NCBI GenBank assembly: GCA_903831825.1
Contig: CAIKZE010000249.1
Location: 1-41,863 of the forward strand
Direction of reading: 5' to 3'
Source: an uncultured Lentisphaeria bacterium
GTDB lineage: Bacteria; Verrucomicrobiota; Lentisphaeria; Victivallales; Victivallaceae
DNA: 41,863 bases
In this document: piece by piece, positions 1 to 6,781 of the stretch
Layout of the letters: each line of letters begins with the position of its first letter
Position numbering within the stretch: position 1 is the first letter of the stretch
Program-made: the position numbers and the translations under genes
Notes under the pieces: generated by a model
What the model was told of the DNA's origin: nothing
What the model saw: only the letters and a program-made list of their open reading frames with translations
The model's database searches: none

Positions 1-24
1 AATCAGTTGGTCTTTGGTTTTATT

Positions 25-52
25 CTGACTACTGACTTCTGACTACTGACTA
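25..52. repeat. Tandem heptamer tract 1 (CTGACTA x4)
   Basis: Four consecutive 7-bp units, CTGACTA, CTGACTT, CTGACTA, CTGACTA, followed by a decayed fifth beginning CTGGC. No coding frame of quality crosses it. It resembles the short tandemly repeated heptanucleotides (STRR) described between genes of heterocystous cyanobacteria; that likeness is in kind, not proof of relationship. Confidence 0.85.
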
Positions 53-161
53 CTGGCTGTTCATGCGGTGTCCAAAATGTTTATAAAACTGAAAACCGTT
101 GTGCGGAAAAGGTCTCTAAACCCTCGGAAATGTTCCGCATCGCGGGTGTCCAAAATGAATA

Positions 162-196
162 ATTGAAAATGGAAATTTGAAAGTTGAAAATGAAAA
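162..196. repeat. Tandem heptamer tract 2 (NTTGAAA-like x5)
   Basis: Five period-7 units: ATTGAAA, ATGGAAA, TTTGAAA, GTTGAAA, ATGAAAA. The units have drifted from a likely ATTGAAA consensus but keep exact 7-bp spacing. The sequence is different from tract 1 although the period is the same. Confidence 0.75.
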
Positions 197-252
197 AACA
201 AAATAGTAATACCCTAAACATGTATCTAAACACTCGGAAATGTAAAGAACGT

Positions 253-280
253 GAATAGTGAATAGTAACTGGTGAATGGT
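253..280. repeat. Tandem heptamer tract 3 (GAATAGT x4)
   Basis: Four period-7 units: GAATAGT, GAATAGT, AACTGGT, GAATGGT. This is the third distinct heptamer family within 260 bp. Confidence 0.75.
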
Positions 281-385
281 AAAAACAAGAAAAAACGGTT
301 ATGCTGGAGATGTCTCTAAAAGCTCCGGAATGCGGGTGTTTTCCGCAACTGTGGGATGCGGACATGGTGTCCAAAATGTGGCTGT

Positions 386-434
386 CCCCCATAGTACCCT
401 ATAAGCCCCATAGGCTCCATAAGCCCATAGGCAT
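386..434. repeat. Degenerate CATARG repeat of about 9 bp
   Basis: Five near-tandem units start with CATAG, TATAAG, CATAGG, CATAAG and CATAGG, spaced 8-10 bp apart and joined by C-rich spacers. It is non-coding and lies between module A copies three and four. Confidence 0.6.
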
Positions 435-510
435 CAGGAGCACCATAAAACCGTTGAGGGAAACCGGTGTCCAAAATCTCGGAAATCGCCGGTTAATTGC
501 GGCATCAGAG

Positions 511-538
511 TTGAAAACTTGTCAATGGAAACTATTAT
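511..538 (+). promoter_or_regulatory. Candidate sigma-70 promoter of pyrF
   Basis: TTGAAA at 511-516 and TATTAT at 533-538 with a 16-bp spacer would start transcription near 545, about 45 bases before the pyrF ATG. It is predicted by eye only. Confidence 0.4.
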
Positions 539-590
539 TTGCAGATGACATGACAAGTTAACAATAAACTTACTTTTTAAGGAATATGCA

Positions 591-1403
591 ATGACATTCA
601 TGGAAAAAATCCGTCAGGCCTGGGTAAAGAACAATTCACTGGTCTGCGTCGGTCTCGATCCCGACATAAAAAAGCTGCCGGGGTGTTTAAAAGAAACTAA
701 ATATCCGGTTTTTGAATTCAACAAGGCGCTGATCGACGCCACCGCCGATCTGGTCTGCTGCTACAAGCCGCAGTGCGCCTACTATGCCGGGCAGGATGTG
801 GAAGCGGAACTGAAAATGACGATGTCATATCTGAAAGAAGCCTATCCGGAGATACCGGTCATCCTCGACGCCAAACGCGGCGATATCGGGCCGACCGCCG
901 AAATGTACGCGAAAGAGGCATTCGTCATTTTCAATGCCGACGCGGTCACGGTAAATCCTTATATGGGGCTGGACACGCTGAAACCGTTTATGGACTATGC
1001 CGACCGCGGCACGGTCATCCTCTGCCGTACTTCCAATCCGAGTTCCAGGGAACTTCAGGAGCTGATCTGCGATGGAATGCCGGTTTACGAACACGTCGCC
1101 AAACTTGCCCAGGGGAAATGGAATTACAACCGGAACATACTGCTGGTAGTCGGCGCGACATTCCCGGAAGAACTCGGTAAAGTCCGCTCCATCTGCCCGG
1201 AAATCCCGCTGCTGGTACCCGGCGTCGGGGCGCAGGGCGGCGATGTTCAGAAAGTCATCGAAAACGGGCTTTCCGCCGACGGCCTCGGCTTGATTATCAA
1301 TTCATCCCGCGGCATTATTTACGCCGACAGTTCGACGGAATTTGCCGTCGGAGCGAGGCAGGCCGCCGTCGAATTGCGCGACCTGATCAATCAGTACAGG
1401 TAA
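591..1403 (+). CDS. pyrF: Orotidine 5'-phosphate decarboxylase, PyrF type 2
   Basis: This enzyme decarboxylates orotidine monophosphate to UMP, the last step of de novo pyrimidine synthesis, in the cytoplasm. The protein is 270 residues, normal for the longer type 2 PyrF subfamily. The catalytic D-x-K-x-x-D signature is intact: D93, K95 and D98 in DAKRGDIGPTAE. The N-terminal VCVGLDPD strand and the C-terminal LVPGVGAQGG phosphate-binding loop also fit. The ATG at 591 has AAGGA about 9 bases upstream; a second ATG at 600 is possible but lies closer to that site than is usual. The gene stands alone behind the repeat-rich stretch, with the AhpD-like gene 102 bp downstream. Confidence 0.95.
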   Translation: MTFMEKIRQAWVKNNSLVCVGLDPDIKKLPGCLKETKYPVFEFNKALIDATADLVCCYKPQCAYYAGQDVEAELKMTMSYLKEAYPEIPVILDAKRGDIGPTAEMYAKEAFVIFNADAVTVNPYMGLDTLKPFMDYADRGTVILCRTSNPSSRELQELICDGMPVYEHVAKLAQGKWNYNRNILLVVGATFPEELGKVRSICPEIPLLVPGVGAQGGDVQKVIENGLSADGLGLIINSSRGIIYADSSTEFAVGARQAAVELRDLINQYR

Positions 1404-1505
1404 AAATTGTGAAATAGTTGCAAAACCATTTTTAGCGGTTATTTTTAAAGCATAGGGGAGTTATACTCCGGAGGAATGCACAAAAAGTACAACAGGAGGT
1501 GAATT

Positions 1506-1886
1506 ATGGCCAGCGTAAAACTCTACAAGAAGACCGGGGACAAGAAAGCCGTCTCAATCCAGACCGGCATTGAAAAGGAATTCGGGTTTGTGCCGGAAGT
1601 TTTTCAAGCCATGGGCAGCAACGGTGAATTTCTGGACAGCATGCTGAAGCTCGCCGGCGCCGCAGGCAAAAACCTTGACCCAAAAACCAAAGAACTGATC
1701 TCAATCGCGGTCAGCGCCGTCAACGGCTGTCACTACTGCATAGAAGCCCACCGGACGATGGCGCTTAAAGCCGGCGTGAAGGATGAAGAAATCACCGGGG
1801 CGCTGGAAGTCGCGGCAATGATGAGCGCGTTCAATAATTTCAACAAAGGCATCGGCCTGAAGTGCGACATTGTAACTAAAAAGTAA
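1506..1886 (+). CDS. AhpD-like / carboxymuconolactone decarboxylase family protein
   Basis: A 126-residue all-helical protein of the carboxymuconolactone decarboxylase (CMD) fold. The AhpD-type redox motif C75-x-x-C78-x-x-x-H82 (GCHYCIEAH) is complete, so a thiol peroxidase or disulfide reductase role is more likely than lactone decarboxylation. No signal peptide is present; it should be cytoplasmic. The start is set by a strong AGGAGGTG ribosome binding site at 1494-1501. A hairpin follows 12 bp after the stop. No alkyl hydroperoxide reductase neighbour is present, so its electron donor and substrate cannot be named from context. Confidence 0.85.
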   Translation: MASVKLYKKTGDKKAVSIQTGIEKEFGFVPEVFQAMGSNGEFLDSMLKLAGAAGKNLDPKTKELISIAVSAVNGCHYCIEAHRTMALKAGVKDEEITGALEVAAMMSAFNNFNKGIGLKCDIVTKK

Positions 1887-1898
1887 CCGTATTATAAA

Positions 1899-1925
1899 GC
1901 CGTGCCTGTTTTTGACAGGCGCGGC
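1899..1925 (+). terminator. Hairpin after the AhpD-like gene
   Basis: An 11-bp stem (1899-1909 with 1915-1925, one G-T pair) closes a 5-base TTTTG loop. It is followed by AAATCT rather than a T-run, so it is a hairpin with only weak terminator character. It lies 15 bp ahead of the next gene. Confidence 0.5.
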
Positions 1926-1939
1926 AAATCTATGGCAGC

Positions 1940-3217
1940 ATGTCAGTAAAGATTCAAATTGAGTGGAAGAGCATTATCTATCGCGGGGTTGAGTCTGAAG
2001 AGCTCGACTATAAGGCGGCGCTGGACTGGCGCAAACTGAACCGCGGCGGCAAAGCTAAATTCGTGCGCCACTGCCTGGCCATGGCCAACACCAAAGGCGG
2101 CTATATTGTAGTCGGCGTCGGTGAAGATTCATCCGGACAGCCGTCGCTGTTTACCGGGCTTACCGGCGAACAGGCCAAATCATTTGATCCGACGATCGTC
2201 GGAAACTTCATCAACAAATATGCCGACCCGGAAATTGATTTTACGATTGAGCGTCCGATCGTTGACGGCAAACGTTATGCGATATTCGTCATCCGGCGTT
2301 TTTCCAATATTCCGCATGTATGCAGCTATGGTTTTGAAAATGAACTCCAGCAGGGAGTTTTTTACATCCGCACCGCGGACGCGTCCAGCCGGCCCGCCTA
2401 CCGGGCCAGCGAAATCCACGGCATCATTCAGCGGGCGCTGCGCAACCAGCGGGAAATCCTCGGACGGATGATCCGGGGCGTACTCTATGAAGAGCGGGTG
2501 ACGATCGAGCAGAATGCCAAAAGCCATTTCGCGGAGGAACGGGCCCATTCCAGAACATTCTTCGACCGGAGAAGCAGTTTAGCCGGAGACAGTTCCGGCA
2601 TCAGAATAGATATCATGGTGGCCCCGCCGCAATATATTCCAGAAAAATTCAGCCTTTCCGAACTGAAACGGGCCTTTTCCGATGTGATCTCGCTGCAAAC
2701 CTCAAACAGTTTCATTTCCGAAGCGGAACTCGATGAAAGCTATTTTTCGAACATCTCGCTGCGTTCCATGCCCGAAAGAGGCAGAAAGCTGTGGCAGATG
2801 TTCCAGTCCGGCATGTTTCATTACATCAGCGTCTGGAGCGGCTCCGATAAAACAATAAAATATCCGGAACTGGTGAAGTTTTTTGCCGAGGCGGTCAATT
2901 GTTTCAGCCAGTTGTATTCCGAACTTGGATACGACGAAGAATTGCTGGACATCAGGATCGAAATTGACCATGTTGAGGGGGTGATGTTGACCAATACCCC
3001 GGAACCGTTGAAGAATCTTGACCGGGAATCTGACTGCGTCTGCCGGATTCCGCAAATCAAAATCCAGCTCAACCGGACGGCGGCGGATCTGGCCAGCGGA
3101 TACATTGAACACGCGGCCAGGATAATTCTGGAAGTCTGCGAAAGATTCAATCTGCCGGAAGGCCGGCACCGCAGGCTGAATGATACCATCAAGAAATACC
3201 TGGAAAAACGCCGCTGA
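1940..3217 (+). CDS. AlbA_2 (Schlafen-like) domain protein with unknown C-terminal region
   Basis: A 425-residue protein. Residues about 18-167 match the AlbA_2 domain found in Schlafen-type and many bacterial regulators: ESEELDYK, then CLAMANTKGGYIVVGVGED, a RYAIFVIRR strand, IPHVC and a GVFYIRTADASSRPA segment. The family is often called putative transcriptional regulator or divergent AAA-4 ATPase, and is linked to nucleic acid binding or cleavage. Residues 170-425 carry no motif I recognise and lack an obvious helix-turn-helix. The ATG at 1940 has only a weak upstream GGCAG. It ends 7 bp from the convergent cyclase gene. Function unknown. Confidence 0.8.
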   Translation: MSVKIQIEWKSIIYRGVESEELDYKAALDWRKLNRGGKAKFVRHCLAMANTKGGYIVVGVGEDSSGQPSLFTGLTGEQAKSFDPTIVGNFINKYADPEIDFTIERPIVDGKRYAIFVIRRFSNIPHVCSYGFENELQQGVFYIRTADASSRPAYRASEIHGIIQRALRNQREILGRMIRGVLYEERVTIEQNAKSHFAEERAHSRTFFDRRSSLAGDSSGIRIDIMVAPPQYIPEKFSLSELKRAFSDVISLQTSNSFISEAELDESYFSNISLRSMPERGRKLWQMFQSGMFHYISVWSGSDKTIKYPELVKFFAEAVNCFSQLYSELGYDEELLDIRIEIDHVEGVMLTNTPEPLKNLDRESDCVCRIPQIKIQLNRTAADLASGYIEHAARIILEVCERFNLPEGRHRRLNDTIKKYLEKRR

Positions 3218-3223
3218 GCGCAA

Positions 3224-4168
3224 TTACGGGTTGACGCCTTCCAGGAAGTACATCGTTATCATGCCTTTGCCTTTAACCTCAACCGAGCCGCGTTCCTTGA
3301 AGGTGAAATGTTCGCGGGCAAGCGCATAGGTTTCGCTGGAAACATTGATTTTATTGGGTTCGGAATAATGTTCCATCCGGGCTGCGGTATTGATCGTGTC
3401 CCCGAACACATCGTAGATATATTTTTCGATGCCGACAATCCCGCCGACCACCCTGCCGGAATGCACTCCCATGCGCATCTGCCACTTCATCCGGTGGTTC
3501 TGATTGCGTTTTTCGAGAAATTCCATGGCTTCAAAAGCTGCCTTGAGGATATTGCAGGCATGTTTTTCATCCGGTTCCGGCATCCCGGAGACGCTCAAAT
3601 ACGCGTCACCGATGGTCTTGATCCGTTCACAATGGTTATGCTTGAATATCCGGTCAAACCCGGTAAAAATATCGCTCAACTCGCAAATGACGTCAGCCGG
3701 GTCAATCGCGCTGGTCAATTTGGTGAAATTGACGATGTCGGAGAAAAATACGGTAACGTTGTCAAAACATTCAGGGATGCTTGAGCCTTTTTCCTTCAAG
3801 TCATTGGCCACGCGTTCCGGCAGAACGTTGAGCAGCAGGCGGTCGGAGCGTTCTTTTTCCTGTTCAACCTGTTCTTTGAGTTCCAGCAGTTGCAGATTGG
3901 CTTCGGCCATTTCCAGTTTCTGCCGTTTTAGCTCCTCCTGATGTTCCAGTAATTTCAAGTTGGCTTCGGCCATTCTGAATTTCTGCTCTTCTTTTTCCTG
4001 CATCGGGCGCAGGGTGGAATGTAAAAATTCTTTTTTTTCTTTATCGTATTTCTGTTTTTCGTTGTCCAGCAGTTTTTCCGTTCGTCCGCGCATGCATATG
4101 ATAGTAGCCAGATTGGTGGCAATTAGCATCAGAATAATAATTGCAACAGTTAAATAGCTAATCGTCAT
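3224..4168 (-). CDS. Membrane-anchored class III adenylate cyclase
   Basis: Makes cyclic AMP from ATP. The protein (314 residues) has one N-terminal membrane helix (about 5-26), a long charged coiled coil (about 32-112), a short signalling helix (RLLLNVLPERVANDLK) and a class III catalytic domain from about 136. All catalytic residues are visible: metal-binding D144 (FFSDIVNF) and D188 (KTIGDAYL), purine-selecting K184 and D253, and transition-state N260 and R264 (NTAARM). The K/D pair is the adenylate choice; guanylate cyclases use E/C. There is no extracellular sensor domain, so input probably comes through the helix and coiled coil. The coiled coil holds a 21-residue duplication (MAEANLKLLE / MAEANLQLLE). 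Confidence 0.9.
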   Translation of the reverse strand: MTISYLTVAIIILMLIATNLATIICMRGRTEKLLDNEKQKYDKEKKEFLHSTLRPMQEKEEQKFRMAEANLKLLEHQEELKRQKLEMAEANLQLLELKEQVEQEKERSDRLLLNVLPERVANDLKEKGSSIPECFDNVTVFFSDIVNFTKLTSAIDPADVICELSDIFTGFDRIFKHNHCERIKTIGDAYLSVSGMPEPDEKHACNILKAAFEAMEFLEKRNQNHRMKWQMRMGVHSGRVVGGIVGIEKYIYDVFGDTINTAARMEHYSEPNKINVSSETYALAREHFTFKERGSVEVKGKGMITMYFLEGVNP

Positions 4169-4243
4169 TTCAAGATTCTTTCAGGTTTTCGCTCCAATTA
4201 CAATCCAACCCACAGTTATTACTATATTGCCTTAAATAAATGA

Positions 4244-4272
4244 ATAATAGCGGCTAAAAAGATAAAAATCAA
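4244..4272 (-). promoter_or_regulatory. Candidate promoter of the adenylate cyclase gene
   Basis: On the minus strand TTGATT (4267-4272) and TATTAT (4244-4249) are separated by 17 bp, with a predicted start near 4237 and a leader of about 68 bases. It lies in the divergent gap between the cyclase and HD genes. Confidence 0.4.
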
Positions 4273-4386
4273 TCTTTTTTATGCAGATTTATTCAGATTG
4301 GAACTTTAAATAATCCGGGCTTAATGATCTCTTTTCAATATGGAGCAAATCCGGATAAAGAAAAAATAATAAATTGTTGCTTTATA

Positions 4387-4416
4387 TTGACAGCGGGATA
4401 TATTATATCTTAATAT
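4387..4416 (+). promoter_or_regulatory. Candidate promoter of the HD-domain gene
   Basis: A perfect -35 hexamer, TTGACA (4387-4392), is followed by TAATAT (4411-4416) at an 18-bp spacing. Transcription from here would begin after the ATG at 4415 and supports the downstream ATG at 4433. Confidence 0.4.
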
Positions 4417-4432
4417 GTCTGGAGACAAATTA

Positions 4433-5035
4433 ATGGATTACGCCAGAGTAGAAAAATTTATTTTAGATCTGCTGAAAAAAAAGCTTTCAGATAAATTGTA
4501 CTACCATAACGTCTGCCACACCTGTGAAACGATCAAAGCCGCCGCAGAGTTCGGTCGGGCTGAAGGGTTGCCGGAAGAAGAAATAACCATCCTCAAAACG
4601 GCTGCCCTTTTTCATGATACAGGCTATTTACGGCTGCCGGTGGAGAATGAACGGATTGGAACGGAAATCGCCAGGGAAATTCTGCCGGAATACGGTTATA
4701 CCCCGGAAGAAATTGAAAAAGTATGCCGCTTGATACTGGCAACAAGAATGCCCCAGAAACCCGCGAATCTGGAAGAACAGATCATCTGCGATGCAGATCT
4801 GCAATATCTGGGCACGGAAGAGTATGACAAGCTGTCAAACCTGCTGAGAAAAGAAATGAGCTTTTACAATATTTCGTTTACCGATCAAGACTGGCAGGAT
4901 TTCCAGATTAACTTCTTGAAAAACCACCACTATTTCACCAGTTGCTGCCGTCAATCCCGAGACGCTGCCAAGGCAGAATCCCTTAAAAAATTAATTGAAG
5001 CAAAAGAAAATATTCTTGAGCATAACAATATATAA
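4433..5035 (+). CDS. HD-domain metal-dependent phosphohydrolase
   Basis: About 200 residues with the HD superfamily metal-binding pattern: early H25/H29 (YYHNVCH), the H61-D62 doublet in AALFHDTGYL, and a late D120 (ICDADLQYLG). HD proteins hydrolyse phosphate esters such as nucleotides, cyclic dinucleotides or (p)ppGpp; substrate cannot be read from these motifs. No HD-GYP signature is present. I chose the ATG at 4433 over the one at 4415 because GGAG at 4421-4424 is spaced correctly for 4433 and the predicted promoter overlaps 4415. It lies 37 bp ahead of the kinase gene and opposite an adenylate cyclase, so a signalling role is plausible but inferred. Confidence 0.85.
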   Translation: MDYARVEKFILDLLKKKLSDKLYYHNVCHTCETIKAAAEFGRAEGLPEEEITILKTAALFHDTGYLRLPVENERIGTEIAREILPEYGYTPEEIEKVCRLILATRMPQKPANLEEQIICDADLQYLGTEEYDKLSNLLRKEMSFYNISFTDQDWQDFQINFLKNHHYFTSCCRQSRDAAKAESLKKLIEAKENILEHNNI

Positions 5036-5072
5036 AGAAGTAAATTAAGATTAACTTAACCAGGAGTGAAAA

Positions 5073-6116
5073 ATGGAAAAATTATATGGAAATGTTGAGT
5101 ATGAAATAATTGCGCATATTGCAGAAGGCGGCATGGGGTCTGTATGCAAGGCGCTGGCGAAAGGTCTGGACGGATTTGAAAAAGTCGTTGCCATTAAAAC
5201 CTTATTAAGCTGCTATTCCGATGATCAGAAATTCGTTGACCGTTTTATTGAAGAAGCCAAACTGGTAGCCAACCTGGTGCATGAAAATATCGTGCAGATC
5301 TATCAATTGAGCCAGTATAACGATCAATACTTTTTTGTACTCGAATACGTTGACGGCATTTCGCTGTTCGATTTCATGGAATTCCACAATAAGACCCGCA
5401 CGCCGTTCCCCCGGAATCTTGCGGTATTCATAGCGGCGCGCGTGGCGCGCGGTCTGGCATACGCGCACAGCCGCAAAGATTCGATGGGACAGCCGATGAA
5501 TATCGTCCATTGCGACATTTGCCCCCACAATATCCTGATCACCTCGGAAGGGCTGCCGAAAATTACCGACTTCGGGATTGCCAGAGCCGCCACCATCTGC
5601 AGTGACGACACCATTTCGGGCAAACTGCCGTTCATGTCGCCGGAGCAGGCCAACAAAGCGGAAATTGATTTCCGTTCCGATATTTATTCGCTTGGAATTG
5701 TGCTTTTCTACATGCTTTCCGGACATACCACAAGAAGACTTGATGTGAAACTCCGGGAAATCCTGTTGCAGGCTCAGGAAAATTATATTGACTGGGAAAA
5801 ACTGCCCAGGGGACTCGACCCGGAATTGCAGAAAATCCTGAGAAAAATGTTGGCTACCAGTCCTGAAGACCGTTATCAGAATACCTCTGAACTGGCCAAG
5901 GACTTGGAATATTTCATTTACAAAGACGGTTACGGTCCGACTATCGTTACGCTGGCAAACTATCTCCGGGAGCAAATGCCGGGCATTTTCTCTGATCAAA
6001 TAATTGAAAATGCAGAAGATAAAGGCGCGGAAAAAACGCTTGTTCTGGAGAGCGTCAGCCACGGCGATAAAACCGTGGTGCTCCCGAACAATTACTTTAA
6101 AGTCGCGGGCAAATAA
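5073..6116 (+). CDS. Soluble PknB-type serine/threonine protein kinase with altered catalytic loop
   Basis: A 347-residue protein that is mainly one Hanks-type kinase domain (about 8-290). Visible landmarks are the glycine loop AEGGMGSV, VAIK lysine K42, DFG at 166-168 (KITDFGIA) and SPEQ in the activation segment. The catalytic loop reads HCDICPHN (146-153): the aspartate and asparagine are kept, but R is C147 and the usual lysine is C150. Several bacterial kinases have HRDVSPxN here, so loss of the lysine need not kill activity, but the R to C change is unusual. No membrane helix or sensor domain follows, so it should be cytoplasmic. AGGAG precedes the ATG. It heads the plus-strand signalling genes. 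Confidence 0.88.
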   Translation: MEKLYGNVEYEIIAHIAEGGMGSVCKALAKGLDGFEKVVAIKTLLSCYSDDQKFVDRFIEEAKLVANLVHENIVQIYQLSQYNDQYFFVLEYVDGISLFDFMEFHNKTRTPFPRNLAVFIAARVARGLAYAHSRKDSMGQPMNIVHCDICPHNILITSEGLPKITDFGIARAATICSDDTISGKLPFMSPEQANKAEIDFRSDIYSLGIVLFYMLSGHTTRRLDVKLREILLQAQENYIDWEKLPRGLDPELQKILRKMLATSPEDRYQNTSELAKDLEYFIYKDGYGPTIVTLANYLREQMPGIFSDQIIENAEDKGAEKTLVLESVSHGDKTVVLPNNYFKVAGK

Positions 6117-6161
6117 GCGGCAATAACTGCCTGCGGAGCACTAAGCATAAATGCGGAGCAT

Positions 6162-6542
6162 ATGATGCGTTTTGTAATGTTTACCTATGCCTGCATTTAT
6201 TTGCTTATTCTTTTTTCCAATATTTATTACTGGATAAAGTACAAAGGCAGCCTGGCGATGCTGCTATATGAACTGCTGTCCGGCGCTTACATGGTTTTTC
6301 TGATCTTTGTTTACTTTTCCGATATCAAAGACCGTATTTGTGTTCTATGGGTATTGCCGGCAATCGGCATTATTCTGTTCGATTTTTATATGTCGATTTG
6401 GGGCGACATACGAAAATTTACGCCTAAGACGCTGCCGATTGAAGATAAAGAGTTGGAATTTGCCAGAATTCTTTCGGTGATTTTTGCGGCCCCGGCCTAT
6501 ATAATATGCATCCTGCTGCTGGTGGAAATCTGCACAAAATAA
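6162..6542 (+). CDS. Small polytopic membrane protein, unknown
   Basis: A 126-residue hydrophobic protein with about four membrane helices (near residues 3-22, 29-47, 60-80 and 105-124). A cytoplasmic-looking charged loop (DKELEF) precedes the last helix. I recognise no family. Two adjacent ATGs (6162 and 6165) follow GGAG at 6154-6157; the second gives the better spacing. It lies between kinase genes in the same direction, so it could belong to the signalling group, but nothing in the sequence shows a function. Confidence 0.6.
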   Translation: MMRFVMFTYACIYLLILFSNIYYWIKYKGSLAMLLYELLSGAYMVFLIFVYFSDIKDRICVLWVLPAIGIILFDFYMSIWGDIRKFTPKTLPIEDKELEFARILSVIFAAPAYIICILLLVEICTK

Positions 6543-6702
6543 AGACATTCTCCCGCTGAATTCACGGATAATAACCGGAATTATAATATTAAAAGTCTAT
6601 TACGGACAATTTAAGCCGGCAAATATTCCCTTATTTGTACTGAGCATTGATTGATTATTGCGAATAAAGAATTATTTTAAGTTAGTTGTAAGTTTTTACC
6701 GG

Positions 6703-6718
6703 TTTTGTACATACAAAA
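6703..6718. promoter_or_regulatory. Perfect 16-bp dyad upstream of the first receiver-kinase gene
   Basis: TTTTGTA-CA-TACAAAA is a perfect 7+2+7 inverted repeat, 64 bp before the ATG chosen at 6782. A weak -35/-10 pair (TTGATT and AATTAT, 17 bp apart) lies just upstream at about 6648-6676, which would place the dyad in the early transcribed region. It may be an operator. Confidence 0.45.
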
Positions 6719-6781
6719 TTGATAATGAAAAATTATCATAGTATAACTCCGACTAAAAAAAACCGTTCCCGGAGTAATAAT

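Larger units (their letters stand above)
67..487. repeat. Interspersed short repeat modules in a non-coding stretch
   Basis: Two modules recur. Module A, GGTGTCCAAAATG, is at 67-79, 145-157 and 366-378, with 12 of its bases again at 466-477. Module B, consensus TCTCTAAANNCTCGGAAATG, is at 113-132, 223-242 and 313-332 (one internal change and an inserted C), with its tail echoed at 478-487. The first module B is enclosed by a 7-bp inverted repeat, TGCGGAA at 102-108 and TTCCGCA at 133-139; near the third copy a smaller hairpin, TGCGG/CCGCA, falls at about 331-348. Bases 1-590 hold no gene I can support. The small open frames here have repeat-driven composition. Confidence 0.75.

Noticed and set aside
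25-487. Repeat stretch as a CRISPR array
   Set aside because: Units are 7-20 bp, either directly tandem or irregularly spaced, with no equal-length spacers and no cas genes nearby.
301-561. Plus-strand open frame of 86 codons
   Set aside because: It runs through the repeat modules and the CATARG tract, has no ribosome binding site and no protein-like composition.
6719-6781. N-terminal extension of the first receiver-kinase
   Set aside because: The paralogue at 9641 starts at the equivalent of 6782, and GGAG sits just before 6782; the extension is basic and low complexity.
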